From NCBI RefSeq assembly GCF_018294505.1, contig NC_057810.1, positions 707,559,859-707,623,858 on the forward strand: DNA of 64,000 bases, given 5' to 3'. The notes below the pieces were generated by a model. The model had not been told where the DNA came from, made no database searches, and worked only from the letters and a program-made list of their open reading frames with translations. The DNA comes from Triticum aestivum. Its lineage: Eukaryota > Streptophyta > Magnoliopsida > Poales > Poaceae. The translations under genes and the position numbers were made by a program. Positions 44,126 through 56,339 of the stretch are shown here, in pieces (the first letter of the stretch is position 1; each line of letters starts with the position of its first letter).

Positions 44126-45543
44126 TTGCACCTATTACAGTTGAAGAAAAGACTGTCACTTATAGTGATCCTATTGTTCCTACTACTTATGTTGAGAAAC
44201 CTCCTTGTCCTGTTAGGATAAAGGATCATGCTAAAACTTCGACTGTTGTTTGTAAGAGTAATACTAGGACTTATACACCTCCTGAGCAAATCAAAGTTGA
44301 ACCTAGTATTGCTATGGTTAAAGATCTCTTGGATGATGATTTAGATGGGCATGTTATTTATTTCTGTGGTGAAATTGCTAATATTGTTAGGCCAGATACT
44401 AAGATTCATAGACCTGATGTAGGCATGCCTGTTATTTCTGTTAAAATAGGAGATCATTGTTATCATGGCTTATGTGATATGGGTGCTAGTGCTAGTGCAA
44501 TACCCTATGACTTATATAAATAAATTATGCATGATATTGCACCCGTTGAATTGAAAGGTATTGATGTTACTATCAAACTTGCCAATAGAGATACTATTTC
44601 AGCAATTGGGATTGTTAGAGATGTTGAAGTCTTGTGTGGGAAGGTTAAATATCCTACTGATGTTCTTATTATTAGTTCCCCACAAGATGACTTCTGTCCC
44701 ATTATTTTTGGTAGACCCTTCTTGAATACAGTTAATGCTAAGATTGATTGTGGAAAGGATACTATTACAATTGGCTTAGAGGGTATGTCTCATGAGTTTA
44801 GTTTTGCTAAGTTTCGTAGACAACCTCGTTATAGAGAATCATCTAGTAAGGATGAGATTATTGGTCTTGCTTCTATTGCCGTGCCTCCTACTGATCCTTT
44901 AGAACAATATTTGCTAGACCATGAAAATGATATGTTTATGAAGGAAATAAGGGAAATAGATGAAGTGTTCCTTAAACAGGAACCTATGCTGAAACACAAC
45001 CTACCCTTTGAAATTATGTGTGATGCTAGTGATTATGTTGTAGGTGCTGTTCTAGGGCAAAGAGTTGATAAGAAATTGAATGTTATCTAGTATGCTAGTA
45101 AGACTCTTGATACTGCCCAGAGAAATTATGCTACTACTAAAAAAGAGTTCTTAGCAGTTGTGTTTGCATGTGATAAGTTTAGAACTTATATTGTTGATTC
45201 CAAAGTTACTATTCACACTGATCATGCTGCTATTAAATATCTTATGGAAAAGAAAGATGCTAAGCCTAGACTCATTAGATGGGTTCTCTTGCTCCAGGAA
45301 TTTGATTTGCATATTATTGATAGAAAGGGAGCTGAGAACCCCGCTGCAGACAACTTGTCTAGGTTAGAGAATGTTCTTGATGACCCACTACCTATTGATG
45401 ATAACTTTCCTGATGAACAATTAGTGGTCATTAATGCTTCTCGTTCTGCTCCTTGGTATGCTGATTATGCTAATTACATTGTTGCTAAATTTATACCACC
45501 TATTTCACATACCAGCAAAAGAAAAAGTTCTTTTATGATTTAA
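44126..45543 (+). pseudogene. Gypsy protease joined directly to RNase H; RT deleted (element D)
   Basis: The protease active site CDMGAS is at about 44473-44490 (Asp codon 44476), followed by an in-frame TAA at 44521 and then CPIIFGRPFLNTVNAKIDCG. The frame then jumps from FLKQEPMLKHNLP (just before the RT) straight to FEIMCDASDYVVGAVLGQ (RNase H start) at about 45000-45020. The whole RT palm with its catalytic aspartates is therefore gone. RNase H keeps D (CDASD), E ([10 protein letters not shown]) and D ([10 protein letters not shown]), with a TAG at 45088. Confidence 0.88.
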
Positions 45544-46789
45544 GACATTACTTCTGGGATGACCCACACCTTTATAAAGAAGTAGTAGATGGTGTTATTA
45601 GACGTTGTGTACCTGAGCATGAACAGGAACAGATCCTACGCAAGTGTCACAATGAATCCTATGGAGGACACCACGCTGGAGATAGAACTGCACATAAGGT
45701 ACTGCAATCTGGTTTTTATTGGCCTACTCTCTTCAAAGATGCTCGTAAGTTTGTCTTATATTGTGATGAATGTCAAAGAATTGGTAATATTAGTAGACAT
45801 CAAGAAATGCCTATGAATTATTCTCTTGTTATTGAATTGTTTGATGTTTGGGGCTTTGATTATATGGGACCTTTTCATGCCTCTAATGGTTATACACATA
45901 TTTTAGTTGCTGTTGATTACGTTACTAAGTGGGTAGAAGCTATTCCAACTAGTAGTGCTGATCATAACACTTCTATTAAAAATTCTTAAAGAAGTTATTT
46001 TTCCGAGGTTTGGAGTCCCTAGATATCTTATGACTGATGGTGGTTCACATTTTATTCATGGTGCTTTCCGAAAGATGCTTGCTAAGTATTATGTTAATCA
46101 TAGAATCGCATCTCCTTATCATCCGCAGTCTAGTGGTCAAGTAGAGTTGAGAAATAGAGAGCTCAAATTAATTTTGCAAAAGGCTGTCAATAGATCTAAG
46201 AAGATTGGTCCAAAAAACTACATGATGCATTATGGGCCTATAGAACTGCATACAAAAATCCTATGGGTATGTCTCCGTTAAGATGGTTTATGGAAAAGCA
46301 TGTCACTTACCTCTAGAACTTGAACATAAAGCATATTGGGCTATTAAAGAGCTCAACTATGACTTCAAACTTGCCGGTGAGAAGAGGTTATTTGATATTA
46401 GCTCACTCAATGAATGGAGAACCCAAGCCTATGAGAATGCCAAGCTATTGAAAGAAAAAGTCAAACGCTGGCATGACAAAAGGATACAAAAGCGTGAGTT
46501 TAATGTAGGTGATTATGTGTTATTATTCAACTCCCGTTTAAGATTTTTTGCAGGAAAACTTCTCTCTAAATGGGAAGGTCCTTACATTGTCGAGGAGGTC
46601 TATCGTTCTGGTGCCATGAAAATCAACAACTTCGAAGGCACAAGTCCGAGGGTGGTGAACGGTCAAAGAATTAAACATTATATTTCAGGTAATCCTATTA
46701 ATGTTAAAACTAATATTGTTGAGACCGTAACCCCGGAGGAATACATAAGGGACACTTTCCAGAACGTTCCAGACTCCAAAAAGGAATAG
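45544..46789 (+). pseudogene. Gypsy integrase (element D), frameshifted
   Basis: The zinc-binding H2C2 region (CHNESYGGHH ... YCDECQRIG), catalytic core (VWGFDYMGPF, LMTDGGSHFIHGAF, HPQSSGQVELRNREL) and C-terminal region (KRWHDKRIQKREFNVGDYVL, LLSKWEGPYIVEEVYRSGAM) are in order but in different frames. Shifts lie near 45535, 45970 and 46215. The Asp-Asp-Glu triad is present. The last frame (46283-46789) ends TPEEYIRDTFQNVPDSKKE. Confidence 0.88.
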
Positions 46790-47070
46790 GTATGTGGTAC
46801 GGTAAGTAAACCGACTCCAAAACAATTCTAATGGCAATTTTTACCAGTTTTGGAATATTTAAGAATTATAGGAAGAAAGAAGTAATACGGGAAGGACACA
46901 AGGCCTCCACGAGGGTGGAGGGCGTGCCCCCTGTCTTGTGGCCACCTCGTGTGCCTCCCGGACTCCGTTTTCTTGCACGTTACGTATTTTGGTCGGTAAA
47001 AATTCATTATATAATCTCCCAAAGGCTTTGACTACCGTATCATGCAAATATCCACTGTTTTCGTTTCGAG

Positions 47071-47554
47071 TTGTTCCTGTTTCAGATCAAGAGCAAGATG
47101 TCTTCTCAAGAGTTAGTCGAGGAGAGTCGGGTGTCTCACCCGACACCAGGCCCAGGAGAAAATAACTATGCTTATCACTTTGGACTATCAACGAAAGATG
47201 AGATGGAGGCCGACTTGAAAAGGATAGATGCCATGGAGGAAGATCAAGAAGTTACCTCTCGTCTCCAAGCAGAAGTCATGATGGGGGAACTACATAGCTC
47301 GGCTATTCCAAATTCAGTCATTCCTTCCAACTTCAGATTTCTTTCTTATGAAAATAAGAAAAAAGAGCGTCACTTGTTCTCCAGAAGCTATGCAGCATCA
47401 TTGGGTAAAGGGAGCTTTAGCCGTTACAGGCAAGCTCCGCAAAGAAATCATGGACCTCAAACAACAAGTCAATAAGCTCAAGGAGGAGAATCTTATCTTG
47501 AGGGGCATCATCGCCAAGAAGATCACAACACCAACTATGAAGAAGGAGACATAA
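47071..47554 (+). pseudogene. Extra 3' ORF of element D, coiled coil, frameshifted
   Basis: First part 47071-47475 (MSSQELVEESRVSHPTPGPG ... LSTKDEMEADLKRIDAMEED), second part in another frame to 47554 with a leucine-zipper-like run, LRKEIMDLKQQVNKLKEENL. It lies after integrase, where some Gypsy elements carry accessory ORFs. Function unknown. No signal peptide or membrane segment is visible, so there is no sign that it is an envelope protein. Confidence 0.5.
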
Positions 47555-48606
47555 TCACATGGGTATGGGCACTCCCCTTGGCAACTGCCAAGCTTGGAGG
47601 AGGTGCCCCGATATCGTATCACCATCACACTCCTATCTTTACCGTTTTATTTAGTTCGATCCTTTTAGTAGTATCTTGATCTAGTAGATTAAAGTTTTAG
47701 TATCAAGTAGTTTTGAGTTTTGCTTTGTGATCTCTTTATGTAATCGAGTCCGTGAGCTATCTATAATAAACATTCGTGTTGAGTCAAGGGCTTTGCTTTC
47801 TTGCCATGATCTCTAGGAAGTAGAAAGAAAGAATAGAAGAGTTCATATTGATCTTATGGATAGTAATGACTTCACACATAGAAAGTATGAGGCATAAAAG
47901 TTGTTGAGAGTTGATAAATGTAGTTTTGGTCATCGTTGCAATTAATAGGAAGTAATAAGGGAAGAGAGGTTTCACATACAAATATATTATCTTGGACATC
48001 TTTTATGATTGTGAAGCACTCATTAAGTATGACATTCTAAAAGATTTGATGTTGGACAAGGAAGACAACGTAATGGTTTATGTTTTCCCACATCTTAGTT
48101 AAAGTATATTGTCACTGACCTTCCAAATATATTGATCTTGCCTATCCCCCTCATGCTAACCAAATTCCTTGCACCAAGTAGAGATACTACTTGTGCTTCC
48201 AAATATCCTTAAACCCAGTTTTGCCACGAGAGTCCACCATACCTACCGATGGATTGAGTAAGATCCTTCAAGTAAATTGTCATCGGTGCAAGCAATAAAA
48301 ATTGGTCTTTAAATATGCATAACTTATTAGTGTGGAGAAAATAAGCTTTGTACGATCTTGTTGTGGAAGTAATAAAAGCGACGGACTACATAATAAAGGT
48401 CCACATACAAGGGGAAATATAAAGTGACGTTCTTTCGCATTAAGATTTTTTGTATCCAACCCTGAAAGCGCATGACAACCTATGCTTCCCTCTGCGAAGG
48501 GACTATATTTTACTTTATGTTTTTACTTTATGCTTGAGTCAAGGTGATCCTCACCTTTACCTTTTTCATTTTATCCTTTGGCAAGCTCCTCGTGTTTGAA
48601 AGATCT

Positions 48607-48658
<52 letters not shown>

Positions 48659-49141
48659 AATTGGATGTAAGTTAGCATGAATTATTATTGTTGACATCAC
48701 CTAAAGGTGAATACATTGGGAGGCAACACAATAAGCCCCTATCTTTCTCAGTGTCCGGCTGAAACTCCATAACCACAAGTATTGCGTGAGTGTTAGCAAT
48801 TGTAGAAGACTACATGATAGTTGAGTATGTGGACTTGCTGAAAAGCTCTATTCTCGACTCTTTCTAACGTTATGATAAATTGCAATTGCTTCAATGACTG
48901 AGATTATAGTTTGTTAGCTTCCAATGAAGTTTCTGAACCATACTTGACATTGTGAATTGATTGTTACTTGAGCATAAGAAATCATATGATAAAATCTATT
49001 TATGTTGCTATTATAAGAATGATCATGATGCCCTCATGTCCGTATTTTATTTTTATCCACACCTCTATCTCTAAACATGTGGACATATTTTTCGATATCG
49101 GCTTCCGCTTGAGGACAAGTGAGGTCTAAGCTTGGGGGAGT
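47555..49141 (+). other. Non-coding 3' region of element D with AT microsatellite and PPT
   Basis: 47857-48983 is nearly identical to 60600-61673 of element F. It contains (AT)24 at 48609-48656 where F has about (AT)5. It ends in GGTCTAAGCTTGGGGGAG(T), the polypurine tract. Confidence 0.85.
48609..48656. repeat. (AT)24 microsatellite
   Basis: An uninterrupted AT dinucleotide array of 48 bases. The homologous site in F (61350-61359) has ten bases, so the difference is simple-repeat expansion or contraction. Confidence 0.95.
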
Positions 49142-50950
49142 TGATACGTCCATTTTGCATCATGCTTTTATATCAATATTTATTGCATTATGGGCTGTTA
49201 TTACACATTGTATCTCAATACTTATGGCTATTCTCTCTTATTTTATAAGGTTTACCATGAAGAGGGGGAATGCTGGCAGCTGGAATTCTGGCTGGAAAAG
49301 GAGCAAATATTGGAAACCTATTCTGCACAGCTCCAAAAATCCTGAAACTCCTTGGAACTTATTTTTGGAATTAATAAGAATTATTGAGCAGAAGAAACAA
49401 CAGAGGGGGCCCACACCCTGGCCAGGAGGGTGGGGGCGTGCCCACCCTTACTGGGCGCGCCCCCTGTCTCTTGAGCCCCCTGGTGGCCCTCCGGTGTCCA
49501 TCTTCTGCTATATGAAGGCTTTTACCCTGGAAAAAATCGTGGGCAAGCTTACGGGATGAAACTTCGCCGCCACAAGGCGGAACCTTGGCGGAACCAATCT
49601 AGAGCTCCAGCAGAGCTGTTCTGCCGGGGAAACTTCCCTCCAGGAGGGGGAAATCATCACCAACGATCCTCTCATCGGGAGGGGGTCAATCTCCATCAAC
49701 ATCTTCACCAGCACCATCTCCTCTCAAAACCCTAGTTCATCTCTTGTATCCAATCTTGTATCAAAACCACAAATTGGTACCTGTGGGTTGCTAGTAGTGT
49801 TGATTACTCCTTGTAGTTGATGCTAATTGGTTCACTTGGTGGAAGATCATATGTTCAGATCCTTAATGCATATTATTACTCCTATGATTATGAACATGAA
49901 TATGCTTTGTGGGAAGTTACGTTTGTTCCTGAGGACATGGGTGAAGTCTTGCTATTAGTAGTCATGTGAATTTGGTATTCGTTTGATATTTTGATGAGAT
50001 GTATGTTGTCTTTCCTCTAGTGGTGTTATGTGAACGTCGACTACATGACACTTCACCATTATGGGCCTAGAGGAAGGCATTGGGAAGTAATAAGTAGATG
50101 ATGGGTTGCTAGAGTGACAGAAGTTTAAACCCTAGTTTATGCGTTGCTTCGTTAGGGGCTGATTTGGATCCATATGTTTAATGTTGTAGTTAGGTTTACC
50201 TTAATACGTCTTTTGTAGTTGCGGATGCTTGCAATATGGGTTAATCATAAGTGGGATGCTTGTCCAAGTAATGGCAGTACCCAAGCACCGGTCCACCCAC
50301 ATATCAAATTATCAAAGTACCGAACGCGAATCATATGAGCGTGATGAAAACTAGCTTGACGATAATTCCCATGTGTCCTCGGGAGCTCTTTTCTCATTAT
50401 AAGAAAGGAACAATTGTATTGGTGCCCCTAGTTGGGTCACGCTCGACTAATTTGCCCCTACTTTTTCAACAATTGCGGTTTTGCCCAGCTCACTTCACTC
50501 GCCTTGTGTTTTTGCCCTTCTGGGGCGGTTCCGACCAATGAGCGATTACCACCTGGCGAACCGTGATTGGTCGGAACCGCCCCGAAAGGGCAAAAACACA
50601 AGGCGAGTGAAGTGAGCTGGGTAAAACCGCAATTGTTGGAAAACTAGGGGCAAATCAGTAGAGCATGACCCGACTAGGGGCACGAATGCAAAAATCCCTA
50701 TAAGAAATTGTCCAGGCTTGTCCTTTGCTACAAAAAGGATTGGGCCACCTTGCTGCACTTTATTTACTTTCATTGCTTGCTACTCGTTACAATTTATCTT
50801 ATCACAAAACTATCTGTTACCTACAATTTCAGCGCTTGCAGAGAAAACCTTACTGAAAACCGCTTATCATTTCCTTCTGCTCCTCGTTGGGTTCGACACT
50901 CTTACTTATCGAAAGGACTACGATAGAGCCACTACACTTGTGGGTCATCA
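49142..50950 (+). repeat. 3' LTR of element D, carrying MITE E
   Basis: 1809 bases; about 1508 after removal of the 292-base MITE and one 9-base target copy. It retains segments deleted from the 5' LTR. Confidence 0.92.
50407..50698. mobile_element. Element E: Mutator-type MITE
   Basis: 292 bases flanked by TATAAGAAA at 50398-50406 and 50699-50707, a 9-base target duplication characteristic of Mutator-like transposons. The sequence is one long inverted repeat: the left arm GTGCCCCTAG ... GGGGCGGTTCCGACCA pairs with the right arm TTGGTCGGAACCGCCCC ... CTAGGGGCAC around a central spacer near 50540-50565. The outermost 12 bases of the arms match poorly. The empty site is seen in the 5' LTR of D (ATTATAAGAAACTGTCC near 42916). 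No coding capacity. Confidence 0.85.
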
Positions 50951-52478
50951 GATTAGTAGGATATTAAACACCATGAAGATAAATGTCGTGGAGGCTATTT
51001 TGGTTTTGAATCAACTACATGCGTGAACATGTGCCAAGTCAAGCCACTCAAATCATTCAGAGGGAAATACCATACTATCATACTACATCATGACCATTTT
51101 AATGCATGTTGACACTAAAGATAAATCATTATCCACTCCTACCTATTTAATCATCTCATGAGCAACTATAATATCTAATTTTCATCACAAACATGTTTAC
51201 TCATAATAATAACGAATAAAGAGCGATGAGTTAAACATATTTACAAAAACAAAAACAAGAAGAGTTCATACCAGCTTTTCTTCATCTCAATCATTTCATC
51301 GAATCATCGCCATTATTTCCTTTCAGTTTCATAACTGAATGATATGAAAATAATAATAGTGCAAGTGTGCCATGGACTAAGCTGAAATCTGCAAAGATTT
51401 TATGAAAGGAGAAGACCAGGTAATACGGGCTCTTTGTTAGATCAACAATAATGCATATGATAGCCACTCAACATGTTCATCGTGGTCTTCTCCTTATGAC
51501 ATCCCAAAGAAAATAAAAGAAACACACTGAAATATTTTTGGGGTTTTGTTTTTCTTGAAGAAGCAAATTTAACCAAAGAGAAAACGAAAATGAGAAAAAC
51601 TATTTACACGGGAAAGCTCTCAACAAATAAAAGAAGAACAAGAAATCTTTTTGGGTTTTCTTTCAATACTACACACTACTAAACAAGAAAGAAAAACCCG
51701 AAAAGAAACGAGAAATATTTTTGAGTTTTTGAAGTTTTTCAAACACACAAGAGGAAGCGAAAATAAAACTAACATGGGTATGCAGTGAACAAAGATGAAC
51801 ACCAACAACCGGAATCAAATGTGTGGTGTATGAATGTAATGTCGTTGAGAAATACATACTCCCCCAAGCTTAGTATTTTGGCCTAAGTTGGTCTACAGCC
51901 TCTGGTAGCCTGGATAATACGCAAAATCATAGTTCGGGTAGTACTAGTATGCAGCTGCCACGACTTGGCGTGCTACCTAACCAAGGCGGGCGGTCTCCAC
52001 CGCCCTCTCATACTCCTCCGCCTCTTCCTCAAGTATAAAGTGTCTACGTTTTTTCCTGGAAATTAAAGAAGGAAGGAGCGGGCAAAGTAATATGGAAGAA
52101 ATGACACCAGTTAAAGATTAGCTTGTATCTGAATGGAGGGTCGTTCCTTTCAAGGAACTGGTGGCTTTCCATAGCATCATAATCAAGAAAACTAGATGGC
52201 AACATAGTATCATTTTCTTTAATGGGTAACCCCTAGATGAGCGGCTAAGCGAGTAGCATAAATTCTCCCAAAGAAATCACCAACTAAGGCATTATTATGT
52301 AAGCGTCATGCAATAATGGCCCCCATGTTAAATTGTTTATCCATCAACACCGCACTCTTAAGAATGCTCAAATTAGGGGCGCAAAGATGGCTATGATCAT
52401 GTTCACCATTAATGCATCTACCAATAAAGAGAGCAAAATAATGTATAGGAAAGTGAATGCTCACCATAGTAGCTTGTG
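50951..52478 (-). other. Internal region of element A, non-coding part
   Basis: AT-rich. It includes the PPT-like CCCCCAAGCTTAG near 51861 and A-rich runs at 51540-51740. No domain on either strand. Confidence 0.55.
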
Positions 52479-52733
52479 TTAAGACTCTAGTTTCACCCTA
52501 GTAATACTCATCAGAAATTCATTGCAGTCAGATTTACGAGGTTCGGTCCATATACCCCAATAGGGAATTTTACATGCTTCACTAAATTCTTCTAGGTTCA
52601 TGTGAAACGAATTTTCATATAAGTTGAAAATCACATCATGTGAATTGCGGTGAGGCACATAAGCAAATTTCCGCACAAAAGAATCAGTAAGATTGTAGTA
52701 TGGAGGGCACTTATCTGTTATGAATTCCGCCAC
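52479..52733 (-). pseudogene. Accessory ORF fragment of element A
   Basis: 84 codons on the minus strand (PYYNLTDSFVRKFAYVPHRN, DVIFNLYENSFHMNLEEFSE, IPYWGIWTEPRKSDCNEFLM). From memory this block recurs in non-autonomous Triticeae Gypsy elements between protease and 3' LTR, where RT and integrase would be expected. Function unknown. The reading frame begins and ends without element-like borders, so it is a fragment. Confidence 0.5.
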
Positions 52734-53270
52734 TCAGCATCATGCACGTACATGTCAAACTATTCCTTAATACCTGCTTGGGCGAATTCCACCAACTCGG
52801 CATCATGCATGTACATGTCAAGTAAATGATTTTTTCTGGAGGAAGAAGAAGGGAGTGGGCGGCTGGGATAAGTGAGTGGGTCCTTAGGGGAACCACAAGC
52901 CCACTAGGCGCGCCCTGGGGTGTGATGCGCCCTATGATCTTGTGGCTCATAGGTGCACCCCATGGGGTGTGTTCTGTGCCAAAAATTCTTAAATGTTCTA
53001 CAAAAAATCATACTAAATTTTCGGGGCATTCTAAGAACTATTATTTTCTGGTCAGTTTTTATTGCACAGGAAATTCACAAACCTGGAATATCATGGCATT
53101 TTATTACATTTAGCTAAAAATAACAGAAATCAAAAGGTAGGTACAAAAGGTTGTGCTTACTAAATTCATCGACCACTTGCCCCTCAAAAAGAATCCATTA
53201 ATGAGGTTGATCATGTCTTATTAATAAACTATTTTCAAATGACATGAAACCGAAGAACCTTCGTATAACA

Positions 53271-53852
53271 CTAGGTTACCTCAACGGGGGTATGAATCTC
53301 CCCAATAATAAGAGTTTCATATTTATTTTTGACAATAGGAACAGGGTGTTGAAAACTTCCTATAGTAATTGTTGGACCCCTTTCAATAGCACGAATACCA
53401 TTTACTTGAAATTGTTTCTTCGAAAAGTGTATTGTATGCTCATTGCCGTTGATATGAAAAGTGACCTTGCTTTTGTTGCAATCAATAACAGCCCCTGCAG
53501 TATTCAAGAAGGGTCTACCAAGGATAATCGACATGTTGCCGTCCTCGGGCATATCAAGTATGACAAAGTCTGTCAAGATAGTAACATCTGCAACTACAAC
53601 AGGAACATCCTCACAAATTCCAATAGGTATAGCAGTGGATTTATTAGCCATTTGCAAAGATATTTCAGTAGGTGTGAGTTTATTCAAATCAAGTATTCTA
53701 TATAAAGAGAAATGCATAACACTAACATCAACTCCTAAATCACATAAAGCAGTTTTAACATAGTTTCTTTTAATGGAGCATGGTATAGTGGGTATTCCTG
53801 GATCTCCTAATTTCTTAGGTACACCATCTTTAAAAGAATAGTTTTCGATCAT
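53271..53852 (-). pseudogene. Gypsy retropepsin region of element A
   Basis: 193 codons. The active-site block reads ALCDLGVDVSVM (D-L-G), then MANKSTAIPIGICEDVPVVV and MSIILGRPFLNTAGAVIDCN, the two conserved protease segments, then a tail with FHINGNEHTIHF. The normal block in this group has a small residue after G, so V-D here may be a damaged site. RT does not follow. Confidence 0.75.
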
Positions 53853-56010
53853 GGTGGAACTTAAGCTTTGGGTATCTTTCTTTTGTTAGTGACAACATCT
53901 TTCATATATTTTGCATAAGGGTCCATCTTTAAAATACCAGTCAAACGAGTACGCAAAAAGACTGGCCTAAGCATCGACAAAGCGTTCAAATTCCTCTTCA
54001 TCCTTATTCTTAGATGATTCAGTTGGGAAAGGCATGGGTTTTTGAACCCATGGTTTTCTTTCCTTACCATGTTTTCTAGGAACGAAATCTCTTTTATCGT
54101 AATGTTTATTTTTAGGAGGTGGGTTATCAAGATCAGCAGTAGGTTCTATTTCAACATCATTATCAAGTTCTTTATCATTGTCTGGTTGGGCATCAATATG
54201 AACATCATCATTATTATTATCATTATCACTAGGTGAATGTTCATTACAACATTGTGTTTCAGCATCAGAAATAGAAATAGCATTACTATTCTCAGAAGGT
54301 TTTTCTACCTAAGGTTCACTAGAAGTATGCAAAGTCCTATCATTTTTTTATTTTTATTTTTAGATGGACTAGGTGCATCTATACTAATTCTTTGAGAGTC
54401 ATGTTCAATTCTTTTAGGGTGGCCTTTAGGATATAGTGGCTCGCGTGTCAATCTACCTCCTCGAGTCATTACTCTAACATCATGATTATTCATATTACTG
54501 TTCATTTCATTAAGCAAATCCTTTTGTGACTTAGCTAGTTGTTCTAACCGAGTCTGGACCATAGAAGCATGTTTACCTAAACTTTTAACATCACTGACAA
54601 TTCTAAACAACAAGTCACTTAAGCGATCGATCGTATAGCCATTACGTTTCAATTGTTCATAACATAAGCATTGAAAATGATCTTGCTTAATGTAATTATC
54701 AAATTCATACAAGCTTTGACTAGGAGACTTATTATAAGGAACATCACTTTCATCAAATCATATAAAAAAATCTACCTCCACTACCTGTGTCGGAGTGTCA
54801 AGTCCATGTATTTCTTCAATAGGTGGTAAATTCTTAACATCTTCAGCTTTAATACCTTTTTCTTTCATTGATTTCTTTGCCTCTTGCATATCTTCAGGAC
54901 TGAGAAATAAAATACCTCTCTTCTTCGGATTTGGTTTAGGCGGTGGTTCAGGAAGTGTCCAATCATTATAATTCCCCAATATATTATTCAATAGATCTCC
55001 AGCTTGTTCAACAGTTCGTTTCTTGAAAACATAGCCAGGACAACTATCTAGGTAATCCCTAGAAGCACTGTCTAGTCCATTAGAAAAGATATCAAATATT
55101 TCATTTTTCTTGAGAAGATGATCAGACAAAGCATTAAGTAATTGGAGAAGCCTTCCCCAAGCTTGAGGGAGATTCTCTTTTTAAATTTGCACAAAGTTAA
55201 ATATTTCCTGTAAGGCAACTTGTTTCTCATGAGCAGGAAAATATTTTTCGAGAAGGAATATATCATATTGTGGGGACTACGCACACAACCAGGAGCAAGA
55301 GTATTAAATCATATCTTAGCATCACCCTTTCACGAGAAAGGAAACAACTTAAGAATATGGTAGTAATGAATTTTTCCTCATGAGAAAATATGGTGGCTAT
55401 GTCATTCAACTTAGTAAGGTGTGCCACAACAGTTTCAGTTTCATAACCATGGAAAGGATAAGATTCAACCAAAGTAATTAACTCAGGATCGACAAAAAAA
55501 TTATAATCCTTATCAGTCACAAAGATAGGTAAAGTAGCAAACTTAGGACCATATTTCATTCTAGCATTCAGAGATTTTTCTTTCAGCTTACATACTAACT
55601 TCTTAAGGTCATCTCTATCATTACAAGCAAAACATTCTCTAGCTATCTCCCCATCCATATCTAGGAGAGCTAGGTCTAATAGGTGTCCCATAATTTCCAA
55701 TTTCAATAATTTCATCAGTTTCAGCATTCTCAAATTCTTTAGCTCTAGCAAGTTGTTCATCAAGGAATTCACCTAGTGGCACAGTATCATCAAGCAAAGT
55801 ACTGGCATCATCAATAGCATCATTCATAAAAAAACTAGCATCATCAATTACTTGCGACATATCAGAATTAATAGTAGGTGGTGGTGTCGCAAACTTACAA
55901 AAAACTGAAGGTGAATCAAGTGTAGATCTAGATAGCAATTCCTTACCTCCCCTCGTCCTAGAGGGAACGATCTTGGTTCTGTCATCTTTAAGATTCATCA
56001 TAGTGATCAA
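53853..56010 (-). pseudogene. Gypsy gag of element A, broken
   Basis: Pieces in order on the minus strand: 56010-55639 (MNLKDDRTKIVPSRTRGGKE onward, acidic); 55772-55263, containing the gag core entry TLVESYPFHGYETETVVAHL; 55129-54758 (LLKKNEIFDIFSNGLDSASR, YLDSCPGYVFKKRTVEQAGD); and 54712-54305 (Lys/Arg-rich, KSLGKHASMVQTRLEQLAKS). Frames change at least three times. 54130-53861 is a linker to protease. It is the usual gag layout of tRNA-Asp Gypsy elements, now non-coding. Confidence 0.75.
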
Positions 56011-56050
56011 CAGATATAAATTCCAAGTGACTCAACAAATAGAGCTATGT

Positions 56051-56068
56051 TCCCCGGCAACAGCGCCA
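56051..56068 (-). other. Primer-binding site of element A (tRNA-Asp type)
   Basis: The minus strand reads TGGCGCTGTTGCCGGGGA, one mismatch from the perfect tRNA-Asp site seen in D and F, 11 bases inside the LTR boundary at 56080. Confidence 0.8.
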
Positions 56069-56339
56069 GAAAAAGGTCTTGATAACCCACAAGTATGGAA
56101 GATCGCATCAATTTTTGAGGGTACAGTATTAAACCCAAATTTATTGATTCGACACAAGGGGAGCCAAAGAATATTTGCTAGTATTAGCAGTTGAGTTGTC
56201 AATTCAACCACACCTGGAGACTAAATATCTGCAGCAGAGTGATCAGTAGCACAATAATATGGTAGTCTGGTAACAATAGGAACGGTAACGGCAGAAGTGG
56301 TAGTTTTGTAGCAATTGTGATAGTAGCAACAACGGTAGT

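Larger units (their letters stand above)
41713..50950 (+). mobile_element. Element D: Ty3/Gypsy retrotransposon with RT core deleted
   Basis: LTRs 41713-43167 and 49142-50950 start TGATACGTCCATTTTGCATC and end GTGGGTCATCA. The PBS 43179-43196 (TGGCGCCGTTGCCGGGGA) matches tRNA-Asp perfectly. The PPT AAGCTTGGGGGAG ends next to 49142. Coding order is gag, protease, RNase H, integrase, then an extra 3' ORF. The RT palm is missing, and several frameshifts and stops are present. The flanking pentamers GAGCA and GATTA do not match, so a clean target duplication is not seen. It is inserted in A in the opposite orientation. Confidence 0.9.

Noticed and set aside
47071..47475. Envelope-like gene in element D
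   Set aside because: No signal peptide or transmembrane segment; it is a coiled-coil accessory ORF of unknown role.
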